From Candidatus Poribacteria bacterium (GTDB lineage: Bacteria > Poribacteria > WGA-4E > PCPOR2b), in the NCBI GenBank assembly GCA_028819845.1, contig JAPPKS010000009.1, positions 1 to 52,627 of the forward strand: a DNA stretch of 52,627 nt, read 5' to 3'. Below, piece by piece: positions 16,772-24,276 of the stretch (positions within the stretch are counted from its first letter, which is position 1; the number at the start of each line of letters is the position of its first letter). Both the position numbers and the translations under genes were made by a program. The notes beneath the pieces are model-generated. The model was given only the letters and a program-made list of their open reading frames with translations. It had not been told where the DNA came from and ran no database searches.

Positions 16772-17809
16772 ATGAAGCTTAACGGTCTAGAATTCATAAT
16801 TATTGGTGAAAATGTCCACACTACTCGTGTGGTGCGTCGAAAAGGGAAGCTCGTTACGAATAACGCTGACGGCGTCGAATCCATTCGCTATCTAGATAGA
16901 AACAAAAAACGCCGGTATCTCGTCATCCCCGATAGCATCAAGAAAACTCAGGACTACGAGGAAGGACGCATTAAACACGTCAAGATCGCCATTCAGGCAG
17001 CCATGACCGAAAAAAATCCTCATGCCGGTGAAGGGCTCGAGTACCTGATGCGACTAGTGCAACGTCAGTTAGACGCCGGAGCCGATTACTTAGACTTGAA
17101 TGTAGACGAGGTCTCATTGCATCTTGAGGAACAAAAGGCTGCCATGAGATGGCTTGTGCAGACCGTGCAGGAGATGTATTCTATTCCATTGTCGGTGGAC
17201 TCATCCAATACGGAAATCATACAAGCGGGACTCGAGGCCGCTGATGGCAAAGTTGTCCAAACTATGCTAAATTCAGCAGCACCGGAACGCCTTGAAACCC
17301 TAGATCTTGCGAAACAGTATCATACGAGGGTCATTGTTCAAGCAGCGAGCGTAAACGGAATGCCAGAAAACGCCGAAGAGCGGGTGTCCAATGCCTCTTT
17401 CATGGTGGGAAAAGCCTTAGATAAAGGGATTGCGATTCATGATATTTTCATTGACCCCGTAATCTTTCCAATCTCGGTCGACAGCCAATACGGCAATCAC
17501 TGCTTCGATGCGATACGGCAAATCCGCGAGAAATATGGTCCCAATCTCCATATTAGCGGCGGTTTCAGCAACGCCTCATTCGGTTTGCCATGCCGCCGCC
17601 TCATTAACGATGTATTTATGATGTTAGCCATTGACGCCGGTGCGGACAGTGGGATCATCGATCCTGTCACGAGTGACCCTCGAAAGATTATGGCAATGGA
17701 TCGACAGTCAAAGGCCTACAAACTCGCTGAAGATATGCTTCTGGGTAGGGACGAATATTGCGCTAATTTTATAAAAGCATATCGAAAAGGGGAATTGGAG
17801 CTCCGCTAA
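16772..17809 (+). CDS. Pterin-binding (DHPS-fold) methyltransferase, MTII-like
   Basis: A 345-residue TIM barrel of the dihydropteroate-synthase/MetH-pterin family. Diagnostic segments are IIGENVHTTR at the N-terminus, GADYLDLNVDEV, the SVDSSN strand, and LHISGGFSNASFGLP, the pterin/phosphate region typical of corrinoid:tetrahydrofolate methyltransferases. True folate synthases lack the latter form. TTAGGAGACG supplies the ribosome site. In the island it would take the methyl group from the corrinoid protein to tetrahydrofolate, or donate methyl-THF in the reverse direction. The next gene starts three bases on. Confidence 0.9.
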   Translation: MKLNGLEFIIIGENVHTTRVVRRKGKLVTNNADGVESIRYLDRNKKRRYLVIPDSIKKTQDYEEGRIKHVKIAIQAAMTEKNPHAGEGLEYLMRLVQRQLDAGADYLDLNVDEVSLHLEEQKAAMRWLVQTVQEMYSIPLSVDSSNTEIIQAGLEAADGKVVQTMLNSAAPERLETLDLAKQYHTRVIVQAASVNGMPENAEERVSNASFMVGKALDKGIAIHDIFIDPVIFPISVDSQYGNHCFDAIRQIREKYGPNLHISGGFSNASFGLPCRRLINDVFMMLAIDAGADSGIIDPVTSDPRKIMAMDRQSKAYKLAEDMLLGRDEYCANFIKAYRKGELELR

Positions 17810-17812
17810 ACC

Positions 17813-18091
17813 GTGGCTGAATATCAAATATTGTACTGGAAAGGCATTCCAGCCCAGGTGAGAGTTTTTGAGGGAAAGAAAACAATCTCGCGAGAGATGC
17901 CCGCTCGTTTCCAAGCTGACATCGATCGAATCGCAATGCAAGAAGGTTTGTACGGAAGTGACAATTATCTTGACCAATGGGAATGGACCGAGAAACGCCA
18001 GCGGACCGGCGATGCCAAACTAGTATTAGATTCGCTTTTACGTGAACTCGAAACCGATTACGACGATAAATTTAGAAAACCGAAAAATTAA
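17813..18091 (+). CDS. Virulence_fact family small protein
   Basis: A 92-residue protein resembling the Pfam Virulence_fact family (YQILYWKGIPAQVRVFEG, then the LYGSDNYLDQWEW segment). Despite the name, members usually sit among corrinoid methyltransferase and methylene-THF reductase genes in bacteria that demethylate small compounds, so the context fits. It starts with GTG three bases after the pterin methyltransferase stop and is followed eight bases later by the Ldh gene, a tight operon. The molecular function is not known. I am fairly confident of the family from the motif pattern, without a search. Confidence 0.7.
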   Translation: MAEYQILYWKGIPAQVRVFEGKKTISREMPARFQADIDRIAMQEGLYGSDNYLDQWEWTEKRQRTGDAKLVLDSLLRELETDYDDKFRKPKN

Positions 18092-18099
18092 TTCCAATA

Positions 18100-19146
18100 A
18101 TGCCCAAATTCTCACCTGAGACGCTTCGTCAAATCGGGTACCAGCTTTTTGAAGCCGCGGGGTGTAAACCCGAAGATGCGCACGTAGTAGTTAATCACCT
18201 GATCGAATCCAATCTCTTTGGTCATGATTCTCACGGCGCAATTCGGTTTGGCGAATACCTGCGCGCTATTCGAGAAGGCCGGTTCCAACCTCGTGAAACA
18301 CCTGAGACTGTAAGCGAAAACCCATGCACTGCGGTCGTTGACGCCCACGGCGCGCTAGGGCAAATCGGCGCGTCCTATGCGATGAACTTGGCAATTGAAA
18401 AGGCTGGCCGCCACGGTGTTGGCACAGTGACCTTACGGAATACAAGCCATGTTGGGCGCGTGGGCGCCTATCCTTTAATGGCCGCTCAGACAGAGATGAT
18501 TGGTCTTGCCTTTGTCAATGCGGGCCGGCTCGGTTACCAAATAGTTCCCTTTGGAGGCATCGACGGCTGCCTAAGTACCAACCCGATTGCATTTGCCGCC
18601 CCGCGCCGGGAAGCCCCGCCTATTTTTGTTGATATGACTACTTCGGTATCTGCTGAAGGTAAAATTCGGGTTGCTATCAACCAAGGGAAGCAGGTTCCGG
18701 AGGGTTGGATCATCGATGCTCAAGGCAATCCCACCACGGATCCAAAAAAATTTACAGGTCCTCCGCCCGGAGCCATCCTCCCATTAGGCGGAGTAGTAGC
18801 ACACAAGGGTTACGGTTTGAGTATTGTAGTAGAACTCTTGGGCGGTGCCTTGAGCGGTCAGGGTTGTGCCGCTGGTGAACGTTCAATGGCAAGCAATGGC
18901 GTGTTATTTACCGTATACCACATTGAGCATTTCACCACTCTTGATGCTTTCTATAACGAAGTGGAATCACTGCTTCATCACATCAAATCGAGCCGACTAG
19001 CCCCCGGGTTTGTGGAAATCTTAGCGCCTGGTGAACCTGAATTTCGTAACGCTCAACGGAAGACGGTCGAAGGCATTGATATTGATGAGACAACTTGGAA
19101 TAATATCTGCCTAGAAGCTCTCGCCTTTGGGATTAATCTAGAATAA
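18100..19146 (+). CDS. Ldh family (malate/L-sulfolactate/ureidoglycolate-type) dehydrogenase
   Basis: NAD(P)-dependent oxidoreductase of 348 residues that belongs to the Ldh_2 family and not to classical lactate dehydrogenase. Marker segments are NLFGHDSHGAIRF with the active-site His, GTVTLRNTSHVGRVGAYP, FGGIDGCLSTNPIAFA and PLGGVVAHKGYGLS. It would oxidise a 2-hydroxy acid. It lies inside the one-carbon island and probably handles the acid left after demethylation, or a related hydroxy acid. A close paralogue with the same markers is at 51435-52484. The start is ATG at 18100. Confidence 0.9.
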   Translation: MPKFSPETLRQIGYQLFEAAGCKPEDAHVVVNHLIESNLFGHDSHGAIRFGEYLRAIREGRFQPRETPETVSENPCTAVVDAHGALGQIGASYAMNLAIEKAGRHGVGTVTLRNTSHVGRVGAYPLMAAQTEMIGLAFVNAGRLGYQIVPFGGIDGCLSTNPIAFAAPRREAPPIFVDMTTSVSAEGKIRVAINQGKQVPEGWIIDAQGNPTTDPKKFTGPPPGAILPLGGVVAHKGYGLSIVVELLGGALSGQGCAAGERSMASNGVLFTVYHIEHFTTLDAFYNEVESLLHHIKSSRLAPGFVEILAPGEPEFRNAQRKTVEGIDIDETTWNNICLEALAFGINLE

Positions 19147-19198
19147 TGGTGTACCAAAGCAATGTAATGGTCGAAAATTTAAAATTAGAGCGCTTCAA

Positions 19199-20200
19199 AT
19201 GAGGACGTTTCTTGAGAGGTTAGCCGACCCAAGCCCTATGATTTACGACGGCGGATTTGGCTCAGAACTGTTTGCCAGGGGGATAGAGCTGACGAATAGC
19301 GCGCTTGCAAACGAACGGCACGCAGATGTGGTAATTGATATTCATTCTGATTATATTGAAGCAGGTGTTAATGCCCTAGGAACAAACACATTTGTAGCTT
19401 CAAGGCTGCATCTTGAAATGGCAGGAATAGAGGGACTTGCGGCCGACAATATCGCCTGGTTGGCGGTAGAACATGCCAAGGTAGCAGTTGAAAAAGCTGG
19501 CAAGGAAATTTATATAGCGGGATCGATTGGGCCTTCGCCCGGCGCAATTGAAGCCGATAGCGGCGATATAGATTTTGGAATCCCGAACGCTGTTGTCAGG
19601 GATGTTTACGAGAGGCTAGCGAACATTCTGGCAGATGGCGGCGTTGACTTTTTCTGTATAGAAACTATGTTTTCCGCGAAGGAAGCCGCAATAGCAGTCG
19701 ATGTTACCAGAAAATACGGGCTTCCTATCGCCGTAAACTTGACATATAAGCACACGAAGGACCGCGCTAGCGGCAATGTCGTCTACCGTACAGATTGGGG
19801 GCATTCGGCGGCGGATTTGTTAGGTATCTTGTCAGGCGGGGAGTTCTCCAATGGTGATAATCTCTTGGATTATGTCCACATATTAGGTCTAAATTGTGGC
19901 GCGGAAGTCAAGCACGAGCAACACACTGGGATGCCCTATGCGATAAATGGAATACAACAGTTGAAGGAAGCATTGGCGATTAACAATGTAAAACCGAAAC
20001 GGTTGATGGCTTATCCAAATGCAGGTATGGCACGCCTGGACGAGAATCAGCGTACATATTATTCGCAATCCGCAGAAGAAATGGTGATTTACTTACCAAC
20101 TCTTCTCCAAGCAGGTGCATATTTTGTCGGTGGATGCTGCGGCACTGGACTTTCGCACATTAAAGCCTTTCGTGAAATTATCTCCCCGATAAACAAATGA
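19199..20200 (+). CDS. Homocysteine S-methyltransferase family protein
   Basis: A 333-residue TIM barrel of the BHMT/MetH-N type. The zinc site is complete: C233 (LNCG) and C313-C314 (GGCCGTG). The N-terminal DGGFGSEL segment is where homocysteine-binding residues lie. It methylates a thiol, usually homocysteine to methionine, using a betaine-like donor, S-methylmethionine or a methyl-corrinoid partner. It closes the island 52 bases after the Ldh gene and could act as the methyl sink for the corrinoid route. The usual MetH B12 and activation domains are absent, so any corrinoid would be the 13825 protein. Confidence 0.88.
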   Translation: MRTFLERLADPSPMIYDGGFGSELFARGIELTNSALANERHADVVIDIHSDYIEAGVNALGTNTFVASRLHLEMAGIEGLAADNIAWLAVEHAKVAVEKAGKEIYIAGSIGPSPGAIEADSGDIDFGIPNAVVRDVYERLANILADGGVDFFCIETMFSAKEAAIAVDVTRKYGLPIAVNLTYKHTKDRASGNVVYRTDWGHSAADLLGILSGGEFSNGDNLLDYVHILGLNCGAEVKHEQHTGMPYAINGIQQLKEALAINNVKPKRLMAYPNAGMARLDENQRTYYSQSAEEMVIYLPTLLQAGAYFVGGCCGTGLSHIKAFREIISPINK

Positions 20201-20248
20201 CGTAATGCCGCGCCAATCAAGATAGCCGGCGGTACGTAGCAGTTTTAA

Positions 20249-20277
20249 TTGACAATCTCCCACTAGAGTCGTATACT
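20249..20277 (+). promoter_or_regulatory. Near-consensus promoter upstream of the double FBP aldolase/phosphatase gene
   Basis: TTGACA (20249-20254), a 17-base spacer and TATACT (20272-20277): the -35 is perfect and the -10 has five of six matches. Transcription would begin near 20284, leaving a leader of about 190 bases before the ATG at 20473. Confidence 0.65.
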
Positions 20278-20303
20278 AACAATTTATAAAAACGCTGTTG
20301 CCT

Positions 20304-20326
20304 GCCTTTTTTAGGCTTTTGTTTTT
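20304..20326 (+). terminator. Terminator-like hairpin in the leader of the double FBP aldolase/phosphatase gene
   Basis: GCCT-TTTTT-AGGC (20304-20316) is followed by TTTTGTTTTT. The stem is only four pairs but the U-tract is strong. It lies only about 20 bases after the predicted start at 20284, so it could act as an early terminator or attenuator, or could end the upstream island's transcript. Confidence 0.35.
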
Positions 20327-20472
20327 CCCGTCTTAATACATGTCTTTAGTGAACACTTGCCTAACTTCAGTATGTTTAGTTCAGTCTAAAAAGCGGCGAT
20401 CCCGAATTCATCCGCGGTTTTGTAAATAGTAAGATGTATATGGGGGGTGACAGCAACTTTGGAGGTGAATGA

Positions 20473-23010
20473 ATGTCCGATTCGTTTGATGAATTTAGAG
20501 AAAATCGTCCACACGGACAATCTAACGTCACCATTGTTACTCTCGATTTGGGGCGTTGGATTCATGGCGAATTGCCCAATCAGATTGTAGAATTGGCACG
20601 CAATGAACTTCAAGGCGGACAATTAGAGAACTGGTTGCGAGGTGCGTGGGTACGAGGATTTGCAGGGGATTTACATCTACACATAACAACCTACAATGAA
20701 GACTTCATCGTAAACGGCGCGTATAAAAATCATCCTATTGAGGCCGCGGTCCGCGCCGCTGTTGATGCGGGTCTCATTGCGTTGGAAGAAGCCATAAAAA
20801 TGCAACGCTGTTCTGACGAGGCAAAGGAAATCCTGACACTTGATTCCGGGCAGCAATCCGAAGCGTTGGGGACGTATTACTTAAACTTCCCTTTTACCGA
20901 GAGGGGCGCCGAACCAATATTTGCGGCGAAGGCTATCAACGGAAGCTGGGGATTCTTCAACCGCGCAGTCTTTAATCTGTTTTTCAATCCGGATAAAGGT
21001 TCAGGGAGGCGTATTGAGGGAAATGATTATTTGGGGGTAGTTGAATCAATTGCGGATCTCAAGAACGGCGTGGAAAATGTACGAACCTATGAGTTTGGCC
21101 CTGGAAACCTTAACGAAATGGTCGCGTTAATTGCAGACGCCGATGAATGGCGTCTCAGCCGCGTTTACGCAGTCCGCGGTAAGTTCGGTGAAAGTGAACT
21201 GCGCGGAGAACCCGCCCTTGTGGTCGAAGGTGCCAAAAACCCAGTTTTGATAGGTCGCTCTCAGTCAGGTCTTCCCGCTGTCGGTGAATTCACTCAAGCC
21301 GTTGGAGAATTCTGCTTTGGACCGGGAGGCGGCGAAGGCAAATACCGGGTTGGACTCTTGCCGGTTAATTTTGAGGAGGCGCGCTGCAATTCAATTCCTC
21401 AAGGTACAGCGAAAGTAGTCGCCTATGCCTATCAGTCCTACGACTACGGAAAGATTCCGAGTGATTCGGATGTGGTTGACGTTTTTGACCAAAACCGCCC
21501 TGAGACGAGACGCTTGCAACGAGATGCCGCGGACCTAATCGGAAAAATGGTCAGTCACGGCGAGTTTGAACCTTACGTGAACCCAATCGCTGCAGAACGG
21601 CGCGCCTCACAGGAAGCGCAACATTTGGAGGCGCGATTTGAATCCATTCCTGAAATTTCCGACCCCTTGTTAGAAACCGCCAACAAAAAGGCTAAATTCA
21701 CACTTTCAGATATCAAAGCCGACAGCGGCGGCAAAGTGGGACATACCACACCGCCTCACCTGTTTCGGTATGTTGCGGAGGCTAGCCTGCAAGAAGGGAA
21801 AGATGCAGGGCTAATTTTTGAAACGTCCGAAATAATCGAAGTCGGCGACGATGGGCATCTATTGATGAGTCATAACCGTGGCGCCGACAACAATGATATT
21901 CATCTTTTCGCTTACCGTACTTTTTTCCGGCAAGTGTGGGTAGCGGAGGTATTGGGACATAAGTGGTATGGTTTGGGGCAGGATTTAGTCGGTGAAACTA
22001 CGGCTGGACACCCTACCGAAGAATTGGCAAACCTTAACGATGCTTTCCTCAAATTATTGCCCAAATTCCTTCCTACTGTGGAACGTGCGCATATAGGTCG
22101 GCTAGAAAATGCCTATAACGTGTGGAAGACTGGTGAAGGACAAGGGCATAAAGTACTTCACGTTTTCTCAGGAAACATCTCGGGACAAGGTCCCGGCTTT
22201 GCGGAACTTCCGTTGGTTCGCCCTGGCAGAATTGGGTTGCTGGCAATTGACAAAACAGGTCCCTCAGCTTTTAATTTGCCAATATGGTGGAGCCTAAATC
22301 AAGCATCAGCATCGGGCGCCCTCACTTCCTATCTCAACCGGACCGGGGGAGTAGGCTGCGTACTGGAGATTTGGGATGTGGAACATCATCGTCGAATTTT
22401 CTTAGATTTCAAGAGTGAAGCAGAAATTGCACAGCATTTACTTGGCGCGGTCGAAAGGTTTAACATCAAGCGAATTTGGAGCCGTCGAGCGAAAAACTGG
22501 AACTCAGAAAGCCCATCGGACGGACTGGGTGAGGTGCTTTTAGCGGCCTCCACAGAAAAGCTCGCGGTCATTACCGGCGGAGAATACCGAGGGAAAGATG
22601 ACCCTGTTTTGCTTGCCGTGGAACCTTTGGCGGACGCACTCAACCTATTCATGCGTGACTGCTTTTATATGACCCAGGGAGATGGCCGAGGTTCTCATTT
22701 CATGTTCCCGACGCCGCTGCCCTTCCAAGATGCTATCGCTACGGTCAACAGCCGCGCCGTGGCGGTGTCCGCTTGGGTAAGTATTAATGCTGACGGTCAG
22801 ATCTGTGGGTTGCAGGACGTTTTTTCGGATGCAATCTACGAAACCGCGCGGGATCGAGCTTACCGGTTCAATAAAGCAATCTGGGATGCTCAAGGTGGCA
22901 ACTTTATTCCCGTCGGTGTAGGTTCAGCCAAGGTAGAACAATCCTATCCTCTGGCAAAAACGCTGGACCGCATCACTGCCTCCAATTCCGAGTTTGCGTC
23001 CAAGCACTAG
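20473..23010 (+). CDS. Tandem-duplicated archaeal-type fructose-1,6-bisphosphate aldolase/phosphatase
   Basis: FBPA/P (class V FBPase) enzymes both condense triose phosphates and hydrolyse FBP, the one-way entry to gluconeogenesis; they are about 360-400 residues. This 845-residue protein holds two copies. The C-terminal copy (about 408-845) keeps the active-site set: D417, H424 (GHT), D459-D460 (GDD), Q503-D504, D593-K594 and Y705-R-G-K708-D709-D710. The N-terminal copy (about 18-390) follows the same order (TLDLGRWIHG, GDLHL, RSQSGLPAVGE, then a FEP-containing tail) but lacks the DD pair, the GQD, the DK and the Schiff-base Lys. It is probably structural or allosteric. An excellent GGAGGTGA precedes the ATG. 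Confidence 0.88.
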   Translation: MSDSFDEFRENRPHGQSNVTIVTLDLGRWIHGELPNQIVELARNELQGGQLENWLRGAWVRGFAGDLHLHITTYNEDFIVNGAYKNHPIEAAVRAAVDAGLIALEEAIKMQRCSDEAKEILTLDSGQQSEALGTYYLNFPFTERGAEPIFAAKAINGSWGFFNRAVFNLFFNPDKGSGRRIEGNDYLGVVESIADLKNGVENVRTYEFGPGNLNEMVALIADADEWRLSRVYAVRGKFGESELRGEPALVVEGAKNPVLIGRSQSGLPAVGEFTQAVGEFCFGPGGGEGKYRVGLLPVNFEEARCNSIPQGTAKVVAYAYQSYDYGKIPSDSDVVDVFDQNRPETRRLQRDAADLIGKMVSHGEFEPYVNPIAAERRASQEAQHLEARFESIPEISDPLLETANKKAKFTLSDIKADSGGKVGHTTPPHLFRYVAEASLQEGKDAGLIFETSEIIEVGDDGHLLMSHNRGADNNDIHLFAYRTFFRQVWVAEVLGHKWYGLGQDLVGETTAGHPTEELANLNDAFLKLLPKFLPTVERAHIGRLENAYNVWKTGEGQGHKVLHVFSGNISGQGPGFAELPLVRPGRIGLLAIDKTGPSAFNLPIWWSLNQASASGALTSYLNRTGGVGCVLEIWDVEHHRRIFLDFKSEAEIAQHLLGAVERFNIKRIWSRRAKNWNSESPSDGLGEVLLAASTEKLAVITGGEYRGKDDPVLLAVEPLADALNLFMRDCFYMTQGDGRGSHFMFPTPLPFQDAIATVNSRAVAVSAWVSINADGQICGLQDVFSDAIYETARDRAYRFNKAIWDAQGGNFIPVGVGSAKVEQSYPLAKTLDRITASNSEFASKH

Positions 23011-23162
23011 CACGAGTTTCAGGAAAGAAAAAACAACTCAAAACTACCAGCCCACGCCCCTTTGGTATTAACCCTGCCAAGTTTGCACAAACTGCGATTT
23101 CAAAAACGTTAACTACGCAGCAAAGTCATTCATTGCAAAGGGTTTTGGAATAGAATGACTGT

Positions 23163-23190
23163 GCGTGCTGAACCTACCAATGCAGCACGC
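23163..23190. repeat. Perfect 8-bp stem hairpin in the gap before the tetR-like gene
   Basis: GCGTGCTG (23163-23170) and CAGCACGC (23183-23190) pair perfectly around a 12-base loop. No T-tract follows, so it may be a weak transcript end for the gene stopping at 23010 or a structured RNA. The remaining 23011-23390 shows no gene; open frames there lack starts and look like chance. Confidence 0.35.
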
Positions 23191-23391
23191 TTCAAATAGA
23201 TGTGGTACTGTGGAACCAAATCTATACGCCGCACAGTTTCGCATTGCGTTTACATTTCTCTTCAACTCCAAATGTGAATATCCGGTGTTGGAATAGCAAT
23301 TGAAGCGTTGCTGACCAACGCCGTAATATCTGATGTATGTTCCTCGCAAGCGTTGTCCCATGGGGACAGAAAAAACATTTGAACTAAATTA

Positions 23392-23420
23392 TTGACAAAG
23401 CAGACGTCGTCTGATATACT
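23392..23420 (+). promoter_or_regulatory. Consensus extended -10 promoter of the TetR-family gene
   Basis: TTGACA (23392-23397), a 17-base spacer and TATACT (23415-23420), with TG at 23412-23413 giving an extended -10 (TGnTATACT). This is among the strongest promoters in the window. Two palindromes overlap it, which fits tight autorepression. Confidence 0.7.
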
Positions 23421-23434
23421 TAACGGCGTTAAGT
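23401..23434. promoter_or_regulatory. Two palindromic candidate TetR operators overlapping the promoter
   Basis: CAGACG-T-CGTCTG (23401-23413) is a perfect palindrome in the promoter spacer. ACTTAACG-G-CGTTAAGT (23418-23434) is a second perfect palindrome covering the end of the -10 and the start point. The core TTAAC-N3-GTTAA of the second recurs downstream of the gene at 24117-24129. Both have the size and place expected for TetR-type sites. Confidence 0.6.
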
Positions 23435-23464
23435 TAAATTACGATGTAAATTAATGGTTATGTA

Positions 23465-24070
23465 ATGGGTGTTAAAGAACGCAGAACAAGGGAAAAAGAG
23501 CAGTTACGGCGTCAGATTCTTGCTGCCGCGCGAGAGTTGTTCGTCAATGAAGGCTACGAAAACGTCTCTATGCGAAAGATTGCCGATAAGATTGAGTATT
23601 CGCCGACGATGATTTACCTCTACTTCAATGGAAAAGCAGATCTTTTGGATTCCGTTTGCCAAGAAACTCTCCTGAACTTATTGAATACATTTGAACTACT
23701 GAAAAAGGATAAAAGCGACCCCGTTGAGAACCTGAGAAAAAGTGGTAAAGCCTATGTCGAATTCGGTCTAAAGTACCCGCAGGATTACAAGCTGACATTT
23801 GTCGTCCGTCCTCAATACCAGAAGGGTTTAGGTCTGCCAGAAGGATCGGTTGGCGAAAGAGTGTTTAATTACCTGAGTGCAATGGTCTCCGAATGTGTTC
23901 GACAGAAGACCTTCCGCCAAGTGGATGTCGAAATCACCGGTCAAGCACTGTGGTCAGCAGTTCACGGAGTTACCATGCTCCTGATTGATTTCCCCGATTT
24001 CCCCTGGACAGCCAAAGATAAATTGATTGACACGGTGATACACACGATGATCGGAGGTTTGAAGGCGTAG
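23465..24070 (+). CDS. TetR family transcriptional regulator, WHG-type C-terminal domain
   Basis: A 201-residue repressor-type protein. The N-terminal helix-turn-helix is typical (ILAAARELFVNEGYENVSMR, then IADKIEYSPTMIYLYF; about residues 19-57). The C-terminal ligand/dimer domain contains ALWSAVHGVTMLLID, which fits the TetR_C_33 (WHG) group. Its own promoter carries palindromes, and one palindrome core recurs ahead of the lipoprotein gene, so it probably regulates itself and 24277-25839. The ligand is unknown. The ATG at 23465 has no good Shine-Dalgarno, suggesting low translation from a strong promoter. Confidence 0.92.
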   Translation: MGVKERRTREKEQLRRQILAAARELFVNEGYENVSMRKIADKIEYSPTMIYLYFNGKADLLDSVCQETLLNLLNTFELLKKDKSDPVENLRKSGKAYVEFGLKYPQDYKLTFVVRPQYQKGLGLPEGSVGERVFNYLSAMVSECVRQKTFRQVDVEITGQALWSAVHGVTMLLIDFPDFPWTAKDKLIDTVIHTMIGGLKA

Positions 24071-24116
24071 ATTTTGAATTATTGGGCGAGGTTTTATATA
24101 TTTTTTTGGTAATTTG

Positions 24117-24129
24117 TTAACACTGTTAA
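24117..24129. promoter_or_regulatory. Second TTAAC-N3-GTTAA palindrome, ahead of the FG-GAP lipoprotein gene
   Basis: TTAAC-ACT-GTTAA is a perfect 13-base palindrome with the same arms as the site at 23420-23432 on the other side of the tetR-like gene. A further half-site GTTAA lies near 24143. The stretch 24071-24276 is AT-rich and probably holds the promoter of the lipoprotein gene. Confidence 0.5.
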
Positions 24130-24276
24130 TTTAATTATCTATGTTAATAGATGAAATCTAATGAAAGGTAAACAAAAATTAATAAGCATTTCCAATCCTA
24201 CAAACACTGTCTTTATGCAATTCTTAACTCGCCAAGCAATCAGGCGGACTGCTACCAACGAAGTCTGCTTTCCATA

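Noticed and set aside
23113-23361. Minus-strand open frame of 82 codons
   Set aside because: Composition looks random, there is no ribosome site, and it would run through the hairpin and close to the tetR promoter.
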